Assembly (NCBI GenBank): GCA_965223235.1
Contig: CBDCVV010000022.1
Span: forward strand, 62,001-126,000
Direction: 5' to 3'
Length of the DNA: 64,000 nt
From: UBA2589 sp965223235
GTDB taxonomy: Bacteria; Gemmatimonadota; Gemmatimonadetes; Longimicrobiales; Gaopeijiaceae
Positions 25,121 through 34,755 of this stretch are shown here, piece by piece. A program made the translations under genes and the position numbers. The number at the start of each line of letters is the position of its first letter. Position 1 is the first letter of the stretch. The notes below the pieces were generated by a model that was given only the letters and a program-made list of their open reading frames with translations, searched no databases and had not been told where the DNA came from.

Positions 25121-27607
25121 TCACACCGCACTCTGGGCCGCGAGAACCTCCCTCACCTTCTCGGCCAACTCCTCTGGTGTATACGGCTTGGGCAGCAGCT
25201 CGACGTCCTCGTGGAGCCGGCCTTTGGCCGTTAGTACATCGAATGCATAACCCGACGTGAAGAGAACTGGTGTCTCGGGCCTCACAGATCGCACGTGGTC
25301 GGCGATATCCCGTCCAGACATCCCAGACGGGAGCACGACGTCCGTGAAAACCAGGTCGAGTTCCGGCTCCTCCTCGAGGAGCTCCACAGCAGTCGGACCA
25401 TCCTCCGCGGCGACCACCGAGTATCCGAGTGTCTGGAGCACATCTACCGCGTACCGACGCACATTGGGATCATCCTCGACCACCAAGATCCGGCCACTCC
25501 CCTTGGGAAGTGCCGAGGGCTCACGCGTCTCCGGCTCCGACGCCGGCTTCGCAGTCCGAGGCAATAGTAGCCGCACCGTGGTTCCAACCCCGACTTCGCT
25601 CTCGAGCTGAAGGTGACCCCCCGATTGACGAGCGAACCCGAAAACCATCGATAGTCCCAGGCCACTCCCCTCCCCCACTTCCTTCGTTGTGAAGAATGGT
25701 TCGAGAACTCGGGCCAAATCCCTCTCGGAGATACCGACACCATCGTCTGAGACGGCGACCTCCACGAAGTCTCCAGGCTGCAGAGGGTGTTCGTCGTCGG
25801 ATTCGCTCTCGCATTCCGAAGCGTCGACCGTGCGATTCCGAGTCCCGATCGTGATCACGCCGTTGCTCTCGATCGCATCTCGCGCATTGATTGCCAGATT
25901 CAAGATCGCGTTCTCGAGCTGGCCCGCATCCGCGCGGCACGTCCAGATGTCGTCCGCGAGCTCCCGCTCGACGCGCACCTCGGCTCCTAGCGTACGCACG
26001 AGTAGCCCCTCCATACCCTCGACCAAGCTGTTCACGTCGACTGAACGAGTCTGCAGCGCCTGCTGACTCGAGAAGGCTAGCAGGCGACTCGTGAGCTGGG
26101 CAGCCTTCTCGGAGGCATCCAGACTCGTGCGGACAAGACGCTCTACCCGCTGGCGGTCGTCCGTCGTGACCGCGAGTTCGAGGCCACCAATAATGACGGT
26201 GAGGAGGTTGTTGAAGTCGTGCGCGATCCCACCAGTAAGCTGACCCACGGCTTCCATTCGATGGGAGCGTCTGAGGCGAGCTTCCGCGGTTCGTTGCTCG
26301 GTGACATCGACGTCGATCGTTCCTACACCGATGATCTCTCGGTTCGCGCCGCGAACCGGGAAGGTGGTGCTCGCGAGAATCCTCTCGCCCATCGACCCGA
26401 TGTCGACCGACCGCTCCGAGTGGACCCGTTCCTGGGTTTCGAAAAGCTTGGCGCGCTCCCCGTCGACCCAGGCAGCCACATCCGGCGGGAAGAGGTCCGA
26501 GGCGGTGCGTCCAAGCACTTCAGTCTGGGAGACCCCGATCCACTGCTCGAAGGCGTCGTTCACGACGAGGTAACGGCCTTCCGCATCCTTGAGACAGAAG
26601 GCGGCGGGGAGCGCGGCAATAATACTGCGGAAGCGCTCCTCGCTCGCACGAAGGATCTCCTCTCGCTCCATGAGTTCCGTGATATCCGTCCCGACCGAGA
26701 GCACACCTCCGTCTCGCGTACGGTACTCCTGCGCGAGGAGCGTCCGCTCGCCGGCGACGGGTCGCACAGACGGTGCGCCGTCGGCCAGCTCATGGGCTAG
26801 GAGCCACTCTTCCTCAGGCGGCATGCCAGCCGCGTCTCTGGACTCGACAAGGAGGCCCCGCACCCGAGCCGCCTCAAGCATCTCCTTGAAGGTTACGCCA
26901 ACCTTGATCATCCCGCGCAGCGCGGGATAGGCCTCTACGAACCGCTCATTGTAGTAGGCGATCCGGTCCTCGTCGTCGTACACGACCATTGCATGGGGTA
27001 CGTTAGCGATCGCGTCGGCGAGGAGCGCCTCACTGTGGGTCGCAGCTCGAAACGCCCGCGCGAACGCCTGCAACCCGAGATGGACCAACGCCGCCGTCCC
27101 GATCACCGAAGCTCCAAACACCAGGACGATACGCCCCGCCTCGGGATCCGGAGCGAAGGGTCCCGGTGACAGCACCCATGCCGCACACGGCACCGTGAAC
27201 ATCAGACTAACCGCGAGCGCAAACCCCTCGAGAGAACCGAGAGCGACGCCGGTGCCCAGCACCAGCACCGGGAAGGTCACGATCGGGACCGCTAGCATCG
27301 ATCCCCCGCCCGCGATCGCTACGTGGAGTTGTAGCCAGAGGCCGTAAAGCATCAGCCACGTGCCCTTGTAGACCTCTCCTCGACCCACCAGGTGCAGGGC
27401 TACACCGCACAGGACCACCACCGCAGCTTCCGTACCGACGTAGACCCAACCGATGCCCGACAGGAGTCCCCACAGCGCCGAGGCCGTGTAGGCGAGCATG
27501 CTGACCCGAGCAGCGGCTCCTACCCAACCCTCCAGTAGATGGAGGGGCAGCCGCGCGCCTGGCTCGCCGAGTAGCGAGCCGATCGCCTTAGTGAGGTCGT
27601 TCCACAC
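25121..27607 (-). CDS. membrane hybrid histidine kinase (TM-PAS-PAS-HisKA-HATPase-REC)
   Basis: 828 residues: about six membrane helices (residues 28-185), PAS 1 (around 195-315; ANVPHAMVVYDDEDRIAYYN), PAS 2 (about 325-445; RFRSIIAALPAAFCLKDAEGRYL), His463 in LTGGIAHDFNNLL, ATPase with NLAINARDAIE, DDGVGI and GSGLGLSMVFG boxes, and a C-terminal receiver with VEDDPN, FTDVVLPSGMSG and LPKPYTP. Lies 63 nt downstream of the PAS-GAF kinase on the same strand and should be in the same operon as the FIST gene. Faces the HPt-kinase unit convergently. Confidence 0.92.
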   Translation of the reverse strand: MWNDLTKAIGSLLGEPGARLPLHLLEGWVGAAARVSMLAYTASALWGLLSGIGWVYVGTEAAVVVLCGVALHLVGRGEVYKGTWLMLYGLWLQLHVAIAGGGSMLAVPIVTFPVLVLGTGVALGSLEGFALAVSLMFTVPCAAWVLSPGPFAPDPEAGRIVLVFGASVIGTAALVHLGLQAFARAFRAATHSEALLADAIANVPHAMVVYDDEDRIAYYNERFVEAYPALRGMIKVGVTFKEMLEAARVRGLLVESRDAAGMPPEEEWLLAHELADGAPSVRPVAGERTLLAQEYRTRDGGVLSVGTDITELMEREEILRASEERFRSIIAALPAAFCLKDAEGRYLVVNDAFEQWIGVSQTEVLGRTASDLFPPDVAAWVDGERAKLFETQERVHSERSVDIGSMGERILASTTFPVRGANREIIGVGTIDVDVTEQRTAEARLRRSHRMEAVGQLTGGIAHDFNNLLTVIIGGLELAVTTDDRQRVERLVRTSLDASEKAAQLTSRLLAFSSQQALQTRSVDVNSLVEGMEGLLVRTLGAEVRVERELADDIWTCRADAGQLENAILNLAINARDAIESNGVITIGTRNRTVDASECESESDDEHPLQPGDFVEVAVSDDGVGISERDLARVLEPFFTTKEVGEGSGLGLSMVFGFARQSGGHLQLESEVGVGTTVRLLLPRTAKPASEPETREPSALPKGSGRILVVEDDPNVRRYAVDVLQTLGYSVVAAEDGPTAVELLEEEPELDLVFTDVVLPSGMSGRDIADHVRSVRPETPVLFTSGYAFDVLTAKGRLHEDVELLPKPYTPEELAEKVREVLAAQSAV

Positions 27608-27670
27608 GGTTCACTCGCACGGCACCTCGTGCCTTAAGTGTCGGGAAAAGCTGTGTATCGACCGCGCAAC

Positions 27671-29890
27671 CTACCCTAGAGGCGCTGCTTTTCTCGCTGC
27701 AACCTCGTCCAGTTGGCGTCGCACGGCCGCACCAATGCTCTCCATGGTGTATGGTTTCCGCACATATTCGCCAGCCCCTAGTTCTTGAGCCTCGCGAACG
27801 CGGTCCGTTTCGGAGAACCCCGAAGCGATGACACACGGCTGCCCTGGGTGAAGTTCAATGATCTCGCGGTATGTGTCTAACCCATCGAACCCCTCCTCCA
27901 TGACCATGTCCAATACCACCAGGTCGACAGAGGCTTGCTTCAGAAATTCGACAGCCGCTCGCCCACCGTTCGCGGTGGTCACGGTATAGCCTAGGCTAGA
28001 GAGCAACTTATCCGCGAGCTCTCTTTGGCGCCGCTCATCGTCGACGACCAGGATCGATTCTGTTCCGGAGGCGTCGGTCAATGGGGTCTCGGCCGACGGG
28101 CTCTCATCCTGGCTCACGGGGAAGTACAACTTGAAGGCTGTTCCCCGCCCGAGCTCAGTGTCCACGTCGATGTAGCCATGGAAGTCCTTGACGACCCCGT
28201 ACACCACCGCGAGCCCCAACCCAGAACCACTGAGTCCGAGAGTCTTCTTCGAATAGAACGGCTCGAAGACATGATCTAGGTCCTCACGGGCGATCCCACG
28301 GCCCGTGTCCGACACGGAGATCACTACGTAGTCTCCCTGGGAGACGGAGTCGTATCCACGGACCGGCTCCTCCACGTACTCGAGGTGCGCCTCGATGGAG
28401 AGGGCCCCTCCGGACGGCATCGCCTCGAACGCATTCAGAGCGAGATTCATGATCGCTTGAGAGAGATGGCGACCGGTACCCGAAATCGTCGGGAGGTCGT
28501 CAGCACATCCAACGGTCACCTCGACGTCCGGTCGCCGCTCACGGAGCTGCCTGAATCCGGCGGAGCCGACGTATTCGTCGATCACGTCGCACGGAGCGAC
28601 CGTCTCGGACCCTGTCGTCCCTCTGCGGGCCAAAGTCAGAAGATCCTGAATCACCGCCGCCGCCCGCATCGCGGAGTCGCGAATCTGTCCGAGGAGGTCT
28701 ACGAACTCGCTCTCCGGAGGAACCATGTCCAGCATGAGATCCGGGTAGGCAACCACCGGACCGAGTATGTTGTTGAGATCGTGCGCGACTCCGGCGGCCA
28801 AGACTCCCACGGACTCGATTCGCTCTGCGCGCGCGAGCTGGGTGTTCAGTGAGCGTTCTCGCAGCTCTGCCTGCTCCTTTTCGAGGGCGATCGCAGCGAG
28901 GCGTGCGGCGGTGCGCATGAGCTCTGACTCGTACTCTCCAGGACCGCGGACAGACCGAGAGTAGATCGCAAGAGTGCCCTGAACGGTGCCTGAAGAATCG
29001 ATGATTGGCTCAGACCAACACGCCGCTAGCTCCGCCTGGCTGGCCAGCTCTCTGTAGGGCACCCAATTCGGATGTGTCTGGATGTCTTCGACCACCGTCC
29101 GCTGGCGCGAATAACAGGCGGCGCCGCACGAAGCGATGTCAGGCCCGATCCGCATTCCGTCGATCGCTTCACAGTAAAAGTCCGGCAGCTGGTACGTCGC
29201 CGCAGAGTGCAATGTGAAGCGATCAGGATCGAGCAAAAATACCGATCCGATGAGACCGGCCTGCTGGTCGATCAGCCCCACCGCCAAGCGCAGAACCTCA
29301 TCGGTCGGGGCGCCGGCAGCGATGGCGCTCAAGATTCCACTCTGGTGGGTGCGGAGTCGTTCGATCCGCCTCAAGTCCGAAATGTTACGCACCATCACCA
29401 CGGCTTCGTCCGCCGAAGAGAACGGCATCAAGCGCGCTTCGTAGTAGCGCCGCGCGCCGTCCGCTTCCATCGAGTAGTCGAAGCTCACCAGTTCGTTCGA
29501 GCCTTGTGCCTGCTCGATTGCGTCGGCGAACGCAGAACCCACCCCGACGTTCGGGATGTCTTGGAGTCGCTTCCCCTTGAGGCGATGGATCGGGAGGAAG
29601 AGATCGTCCTCGGTACCACCCCGGCTCTCTAGAATGACCCCCTCGCGGTTGATCCGGAAAAAGAGGTCTGGAAAGGCCAGGAATACCGCACGCATCTCTT
29701 GGTTCGCCTGGATCAACTCGCGAGAGCTGAGATCCATGGAGCGCTCGAGCATGAGTCGATCGGCGTCCGCTTGTTTCAACGCCTCGTCGATCGCGTCGAG
29801 GAACGGCTCCAAGCCCTCCATGTCCGCGTCGGGATCGAGGTAGCGCCTGGACAGCCGGCGCAGCAGCGAGTGTCGCTCCGGGGTGGTCAT
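27671..29890 (-). CDS. soluble PAS-GAF hybrid histidine kinase with receiver
   Basis: 739 residues: helical N-terminus (about 1-60), PAS (about 62-180; AFPDLFFRINREGVILESRG), GAF (about 190-345; containing SCGAACYSRQRTVVEDI), His370 in AAGVAHDLNNILGP, ATPase with NLALNAFEAMPSGG, DTGRGI and GSGLGLAVVYG, and a receiver (about 615-735) with VDDERRQ, acceptor in VLDMVMEEGFDG and Lys in VRKPYT. The GAF segment has the Cys-rich pattern of some ligand-binding GAFs. Its start overlaps the FIST sensor gene by 4 nt (ATGA), so a FIST-kinase complex is likely. Confidence 0.92.
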   Translation of the reverse strand: MTTPERHSLLRRLSRRYLDPDADMEGLEPFLDAIDEALKQADADRLMLERSMDLSSRELIQANQEMRAVFLAFPDLFFRINREGVILESRGGTEDDLFLPIHRLKGKRLQDIPNVGVGSAFADAIEQAQGSNELVSFDYSMEADGARRYYEARLMPFSSADEAVVMVRNISDLRRIERLRTHQSGILSAIAAGAPTDEVLRLAVGLIDQQAGLIGSVFLLDPDRFTLHSAATYQLPDFYCEAIDGMRIGPDIASCGAACYSRQRTVVEDIQTHPNWVPYRELASQAELAACWSEPIIDSSGTVQGTLAIYSRSVRGPGEYESELMRTAARLAAIALEKEQAELRERSLNTQLARAERIESVGVLAAGVAHDLNNILGPVVAYPDLMLDMVPPESEFVDLLGQIRDSAMRAAAVIQDLLTLARRGTTGSETVAPCDVIDEYVGSAGFRQLRERRPDVEVTVGCADDLPTISGTGRHLSQAIMNLALNAFEAMPSGGALSIEAHLEYVEEPVRGYDSVSQGDYVVISVSDTGRGIAREDLDHVFEPFYSKKTLGLSGSGLGLAVVYGVVKDFHGYIDVDTELGRGTAFKLYFPVSQDESPSAETPLTDASGTESILVVDDERRQRELADKLLSSLGYTVTTANGGRAAVEFLKQASVDLVVLDMVMEEGFDGLDTYREIIELHPGQPCVIASGFSETDRVREAQELGAGEYVRKPYTMESIGAAVRRQLDEVAARKAAPLG

Positions 29891-31026
29891 TCCGACAAAG
29901 TCGTGACCGTCATGGTCTGGTTGTGTAGCTCACACTTGGCGAGCGCAGCAAAGGGGGAGACCTCGCCGTACGAGTAGAAGCCGGTCATGACGACCTCGTC
30001 CCCTAGAATGTCCCTGACTCCCTCCACCTCCTCTTCGACTCGCTGCTTGAGCACCATCTTTCTGCCCACGCAGCTAATCAGAATGGCCAGGTCGGCCTGG
30101 CTGTCTCGAAGCCCGGTCGCGCTGGTACGGGCCGCATCCGTCGCCCCGTCGATCAGGCGATCGAAGTTGGCCTTCATGAGACGTGCGTACCCGCCCACGG
30201 GCACGTCGCCCGCGAAGGTCATGCTCTTCTGTTCCTCATCGACACCCAGGATCGTCCGCACCACTGGTTCGGAGTCCGGGCTCGTCCTCAAAGCTAGAGG
30301 AAAGAGCAGTCCGGTCGCTGGCAGGCCAGCCGCGTGCTCCCCAAGGTAGGTCTTGTAGAGCTCCAGGGCCGATTGGCCGTCGAACTCGTACAGTACGTTG
30401 TCTTCGGACCGAGTGATCAATCGCTCGGGACCAAACGGATCCCAGCCTCCGACGGATCCGTACCCCACGCGAAACGTCTCCCCGTAAAAGCCCACGCATG
30501 CCACCGCATCGTCGACGGCTTCACCTTCCCGAAGGACGAACGTCCGTTCAAAGCGTGGGCCGTCAGCCGACAGTCCGCCGGTGACGGTCACGCCGTCCGG
30601 CAACCCGGCCATGAGGCCTGCGACGAGCTCACTCCCGTTTACATCTACACCCTTCGAGAGCATGAATACGTGGCGCAGGCCATCGGTCTCGAATCGCCTT
30701 GCGAGTTCCTCACCGCACGCTCGACTCTCCTGAGCTGATGCGAGAGTGGCGAATTCCGTAACCACCGAAGTCCTTTCAAAGTGGACCGCAGTCGCGACGA
30801 GCGAATCGTCGGACACCGTGGTGTCGAAGATTTCACCAGCCGTCGAACACCCGATTAGCTCGGCCTCGGGGTAGGCACTCCGCAAGTCCGACAATCCTTC
30901 ACACCCCGGAAGGAGCGAGGCGGCTCCGAAAACGAACACCAAGTCGGCGGTAGCACCCAAGTCACCGGGTGCCCGACCATCTACCCACCCAACATCGGGG
31001 CTCCACTTCGTCTGCTCAATCTTCAC
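29887..31026 (-). CDS. FIST-domain sensory protein
   Basis: 379 residues spanning FIST N (ADLVFVFGAASLLPG, AELIGCSTAGEI, HVFMLSKGVDVNGSELVAGL, VTGGLSADG) and FIST_C (EDNVLYEFDGQSALELYKTYLG, PVGGYARLMKANFDRLIDGA, TGFYSYGEVSP). FIST domains are sensory modules thought to bind small ligands such as amino acids, usually beside kinases or chemoreceptors. Translational coupling (ATGA, 29887-29890) to the PAS-GAF hybrid kinase makes this a two-component input pair. The first gene of the operon FIST - kinase - kinase; its promoter is in 31027-31266. Confidence 0.93.
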   Translation of the reverse strand: MKIEQTKWSPDVGWVDGRAPGDLGATADLVFVFGAASLLPGCEGLSDLRSAYPEAELIGCSTAGEIFDTTVSDDSLVATAVHFERTSVVTEFATLASAQESRACGEELARRFETDGLRHVFMLSKGVDVNGSELVAGLMAGLPDGVTVTGGLSADGPRFERTFVLREGEAVDDAVACVGFYGETFRVGYGSVGGWDPFGPERLITRSEDNVLYEFDGQSALELYKTYLGEHAAGLPATGLLFPLALRTSPDSEPVVRTILGVDEEQKSMTFAGDVPVGGYARLMKANFDRLIDGATDAARTSATGLRDSQADLAILISCVGRKMVLKQRVEEEVEGVRDILGDEVVMTGFYSYGEVSPFAALAKCELHNQTMTVTTLSE

Positions 31027-31109
31027 AAAGCCTCCAGACCGCGAACTGAACTTGCTCCAGGACCCGGCAGCCGACTCGTGCGGCAGACCTATGCCCTTGG
31101 GGGGAGCGA

Positions 31110-31167
31110 CTCAACATATTGAGTATCGGCACCCGCGGGTCAATCTTGAGCACCGGCGCGAGTGCTC
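31110..31167. promoter_or_regulatory. two inverted repeats in the divergent FIST/HEAT promoter region
   Basis: CTCAA-CATA-TTGAG (31110-31123) and GAGCAC-8nt-GTGCTC (31148-31167) lie in the roughly 240-nt region separating the FIST gene (minus) from the HEAT-cyclophilin gene (plus). These are possible operators for either unit; neither resembles a named consensus. Nothing else is visible in 31027-31266. Confidence 0.35.
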
Positions 31168-31266
31168 GCCGCGAACGCTCGAGCAGCGCAGTGCTGCGGC
31201 TCCAGCTCATAGTTAGCTCGCAACTGGGCGCCGGTCCGACTCGGCTGAGGGTGGGGCTTCCGGGGT

Positions 31267-33399
31267 ATGGCGCTCCGCTCTAACCTTCGTGCCATGAGAT
31301 GTCTCCCATCGTACTACCGGTCGGTGCTCTTGGGGCTGACGGCGCTGGTGTGCGGCGCGTCGTGTACGCCTGACACTTCCCGCTCCGACCGGGTCAACTC
31401 GTCCTTCCTCCGGATCACAGCGGCCGAAGTCGCCCGCCCGAACTCCGGCGACGGTTTGCGCGTGCTCTCGCATGCCGCGACGAGTCACACCGTGTTCTTG
31501 AGGAGAACCGCGATTCGCGCCCTCGGGCGACTCGAAAACCCCGCGCTCTTGCCCGAAATCGCCAAGCACTTCGACGACCCCTCACCTCAGGTCCGCGCCT
31601 CTGCGATCGCGGCCGCAGCCCAAGCCGTGTGGACAACCGGGGGATCGGACGCGCTCGACCTTCTTCTGCCCCTGGTGGCAACCGAATCGGATCCAACGGT
31701 CCGAGGCACCCTCGCCCGGTCCCTCGGGCGACTCCAGCTCGAGGGTTACGATCGGACACGGGCCGGACGTGCACTCGTTCAACTCGTTGGCGCCGACGCG
31801 AAAGAAGCGCCCTACCCGGTCGCCCTCGGTGTCGCGCTCGGCTTCGAATCTCTGGTGCGACGGTCCGGACCCGAAGGGGCGGTAAGCCGAGGGGTCGAAC
31901 GCCTTCGCGAGCTCGCCGAGTATGGAAATCACCGAACTCTCGACCTCGGTCCGGCCAGGGTCCGATCCACTGCCCTACTGACGCTGGGCATGCTGGGACA
32001 GATCGACGCTCCCACCATCATCCAGGCGCTCTCTGATAATCACCCGTCGGTCAGCGCTACCGCCGTGCGGTTCCTGGACCAAGTGGAGCCGGTTCATCTT
32101 CCAGACCTCGTCCGTCGAGGAGTCGTGAGCGCTTCCATTCCCACGATCTTGGAGACACTCCGCTTCATCGGCCGGCAACCGGTGAACGATGTCTATTGCG
32201 AGTATCTCTTCGCCGCCGCACCACAGCTGCCCCCGGAGGCCCCGATCCAACTCCCCCTCAGTATTCGGGTGATTGCGATCGATCAGCTCGTCCGTCCCTG
32301 TCCCGACACCTCCGGACAGGTGGAGATTCTCCGCCAGATCGCGTCCGAGCCGCTGGAGCGGGAGGGTTGGCAGCCCGCAGCCCATGGCTTGTTCGCGCTG
32401 ACTTCCATCGCGCCGGAACGCACCGGCGCCGAGCTGGCGCGCCACGCGACTTCACCGAACGCCTTCGTGCGAGCGTGGGCGGCCCGCTCCGCGGCGGTGG
32501 CCGGAAGCGGAGACGTCTTACGAGATCTTGCCGGGGATCCCGAGCCCAACGTGAGGACGGCGGCGCTTCAGGGGCTCACCAGCCTCGAGCCTAGTGCCGC
32601 GGACCCGTACCTTGTCGACCAGTTGGGGTCGGACGACCCCCAACTTCTCATGACGACGGCGCGACTGCTGCGAGCTCGGCCTGCTCTGAACTCCGGGCCT
32701 GCAGCCCTCGGCGCCTTCGAGCGGATCTCCGCCCACGAACGCGAGACGTGGCGGGATCCCCGACTCGCTCTTCTCGAGCTACTCACCGAAGTCGGAACAC
32801 CGGAGATGTCCGAACGGCTCATCCCATTCCTTTCCGACTACGATCCCCTTGTCGCGGAAACGGTCGCCGACATGCTCGGCACATGGAACGAACGGCCCTA
32901 TGCAGCGAACGCTGCTCCGCTCGCACCGGAACCGATGCCGACCCGCGAGGAGATGCAAGCGATGAGAGGGGGGCAGGTCGTTCTGTACATGGCAACCGGG
33001 GACACCATCTCCATCACCCTTCTGCCGTACCTCGCGCCCACCAACGCCGTGCGCTTCTGGAGATTGGCCAGCGAGGGGTATTTCGACGGCCTCACCTTCC
33101 ACCGATGGGCCCCCAACTTCGTGATCCAAGGCGGGTCGCCGGGTGCCAACGAATATCAGGGAGCCGGCTCCTTCTCTCGGGACGAGATCGGCCAAGTGAA
33201 CCACTGGCGCGGCTTCGTGGGGATTTCGACGCGAGGGCACGACACCGGCGACGCTCAGATCTTCGTGAACCTCGTCGACAACGTCCGCCTCGACTACCAG
33301 TACACGATCATCGGGGCGGTGACGCAGGGGATCGAAGCCATCGACGACGTGATGGAGGGGGCCGTTATCGAGAGGGCCGAGGTGCGGCCCGGTCGCTGA
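31267..33399 (+). CDS. lipoprotein with HEAT repeats fused to cyclophilin-type peptidyl-prolyl isomerase
   Basis: 710 residues (ATG 31267; ATG 31294 is an alternative). A lipobox VCGASC gives a lipid-modified Cys near residue 33. Residues about 60-545 form tandem HEAT-like helical repeats (for example RTAIRALGRLENPALLPEIAKHFDDPSPQVRASA). The C-terminal 155 residues are a cyclophilin: FDGLTFHRWAPNFVIQGGSP, GDAQIFVNLVDN and the IIGAVTQGIEAIDDV end. It should fold or dock proteins in the periplasm or at the outer membrane. The first catalytic Arg position is seen as FHRW. A scaffold-plus-isomerase fusion is uncommon. Confidence 0.9.
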   Translation: MALRSNLRAMRCLPSYYRSVLLGLTALVCGASCTPDTSRSDRVNSSFLRITAAEVARPNSGDGLRVLSHAATSHTVFLRRTAIRALGRLENPALLPEIAKHFDDPSPQVRASAIAAAAQAVWTTGGSDALDLLLPLVATESDPTVRGTLARSLGRLQLEGYDRTRAGRALVQLVGADAKEAPYPVALGVALGFESLVRRSGPEGAVSRGVERLRELAEYGNHRTLDLGPARVRSTALLTLGMLGQIDAPTIIQALSDNHPSVSATAVRFLDQVEPVHLPDLVRRGVVSASIPTILETLRFIGRQPVNDVYCEYLFAAAPQLPPEAPIQLPLSIRVIAIDQLVRPCPDTSGQVEILRQIASEPLEREGWQPAAHGLFALTSIAPERTGAELARHATSPNAFVRAWAARSAAVAGSGDVLRDLAGDPEPNVRTAALQGLTSLEPSAADPYLVDQLGSDDPQLLMTTARLLRARPALNSGPAALGAFERISAHERETWRDPRLALLELLTEVGTPEMSERLIPFLSDYDPLVAETVADMLGTWNERPYAANAAPLAPEPMPTREEMQAMRGGQVVLYMATGDTISITLLPYLAPTNAVRFWRLASEGYFDGLTFHRWAPNFVIQGGSPGANEYQGAGSFSRDEIGQVNHWRGFVGISTRGHDTGDAQIFVNLVDNVRLDYQYTIIGAVTQGIEAIDDVMEGAVIERAEVRPGR

Positions 33400-33443
33400 C
33401 CACGTATTCTGCCGCCGGCTGGCGCTAGGACCCAAGGAGAGTC

Positions 33444-34715
33444 ATGCAGCTTTATACGAAGATCTTGATCGGCCTCGTAGCCGGCGCCGTGGTGGGCGCC
33501 GTCGCGAACATCGGCGGAATCACCTTCCTCCAGAATCTCTTCAGCAGTATCGAGATTCTGGGCACCGCCTTCATCAACCTCATCACGATGATCGTGATTC
33601 CGCTCGTGGTCGCGAGCCTCCTCGTCGGGACAGCCTCCTTGGGCGACCTCCGCAAGCTAGGGCGAATCGGTGGGAAGACGCTGGCCTACTATATGATCAC
33701 CACGGCGGTCGCCGTCACAATCGGTTTGGGACTCGCGAACGTCATCGCCCCAGGGAACGGCGTCACCGAGGAAACTCGGGTCGAGCTCACTGAGCGGTAC
33801 GGTGGAGATGCTGCCAGCCGTATGGACATTGCGGAGAATGCCCCCTCGTGGGAGGAGACGCTCCTGAGGGTCATTCCACGGAATCCGGTGCGCGCAGCCG
33901 CCGACATGGACCTCCTTCCCCTCATCTTCTTCACAATTTGCTTTGGGGCGGCCCTCACGGTCGTCGCCCCCGCCCGTCGAGAGTCGGTCCTGACCTTCTT
34001 CCATGGCATCAACGATGCGTCGATGGTCCTCATCAACTGGATCATGGAGCTCGCGCCGTACGCGGTCTTCGTGCTGATCGGCTCCGTGGTTGCGAACTTC
34101 GGATTCGATCTCCTTCAAAGCTTGCTCGCGTACACGTTGGTAGTCTTCCTCGGGCTGATGCTCCACGCCTTCGGCACCTACGGGCTCATCGTGCGCTTCC
34201 TAGGCGGCCTCAACCCGGCCAAGTACTACCCGCGCATAGCGGCTGCACCGCTGTTGGCTTTCTCGACGTCGTCGTCGAACGCCACCCTCCCTCTCACCAT
34301 CGAGACCGCCGAAGAGAAGGTCGGGGTCTCCAATGAGGTCGCGAGCTTTGTGCTCCCGCTGGGCGCGACGATCAACATGGACGGGACGGCTCTCTATCAA
34401 GCGGTCGCCGTCATGTTCATCGCCCAGATCTATGGCGTAGACCTCGCGCTCGCCGACCAGCTGATCATCGTCCTGACCGCGACGCTCGCCTCGGTGGGAG
34501 CTGCGGGCGTCCCTTCTGCGGGCATCATCACGCTGATCATCGTGCTGAACTCGGTGGGAATGGGCGAGCACGTTCAAGCGGGAATCGCGCTGATCTTGGG
34601 CGTCGATCGAATCCTCGACATGGTGCGGACCTCGGTGAATGTGACGGGTGATCTGACGTGCGCGGCGGTCATCGCTCGCAGCGAGGGCGAATCCCTTTCA
34701 CTCGAGGGAGCGTGA
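33444..34715 (+). CDS. dicarboxylate/amino-acid:cation symporter (DAACS family)
   Basis: 423 residues of the GltP/DctA fold, an inner-membrane Na+ or H+ coupled carrier for glutamate, aspartate or C4-dicarboxylates. Hallmarks: the serine-rich re-entrant loop (TSSSNATLPLT), the NMDGTALY motif (INMDGTALYQ) and GAAGVPSAG hairpin 2, with the substrate arginine-bearing last segment DRILDMVRTSVNVTGD. Ribosome site AAGGAGA is well placed. It is 44 nt behind the HEAT-cyclophilin gene and could be co-transcribed. Substrate choice cannot be read from the sequence. Confidence 0.95.
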   Translation: MQLYTKILIGLVAGAVVGAVANIGGITFLQNLFSSIEILGTAFINLITMIVIPLVVASLLVGTASLGDLRKLGRIGGKTLAYYMITTAVAVTIGLGLANVIAPGNGVTEETRVELTERYGGDAASRMDIAENAPSWEETLLRVIPRNPVRAAADMDLLPLIFFTICFGAALTVVAPARRESVLTFFHGINDASMVLINWIMELAPYAVFVLIGSVVANFGFDLLQSLLAYTLVVFLGLMLHAFGTYGLIVRFLGGLNPAKYYPRIAAAPLLAFSTSSSNATLPLTIETAEEKVGVSNEVASFVLPLGATINMDGTALYQAVAVMFIAQIYGVDLALADQLIIVLTATLASVGAAGVPSAGIITLIIVLNSVGMGEHVQAGIALILGVDRILDMVRTSVNVTGDLTCAAVIARSEGESLSLEGA

Positions 34716-34755
34716 TAGCCAGCGAACGCATGCGGCCCCCTCCTTCCCAGCTCTT

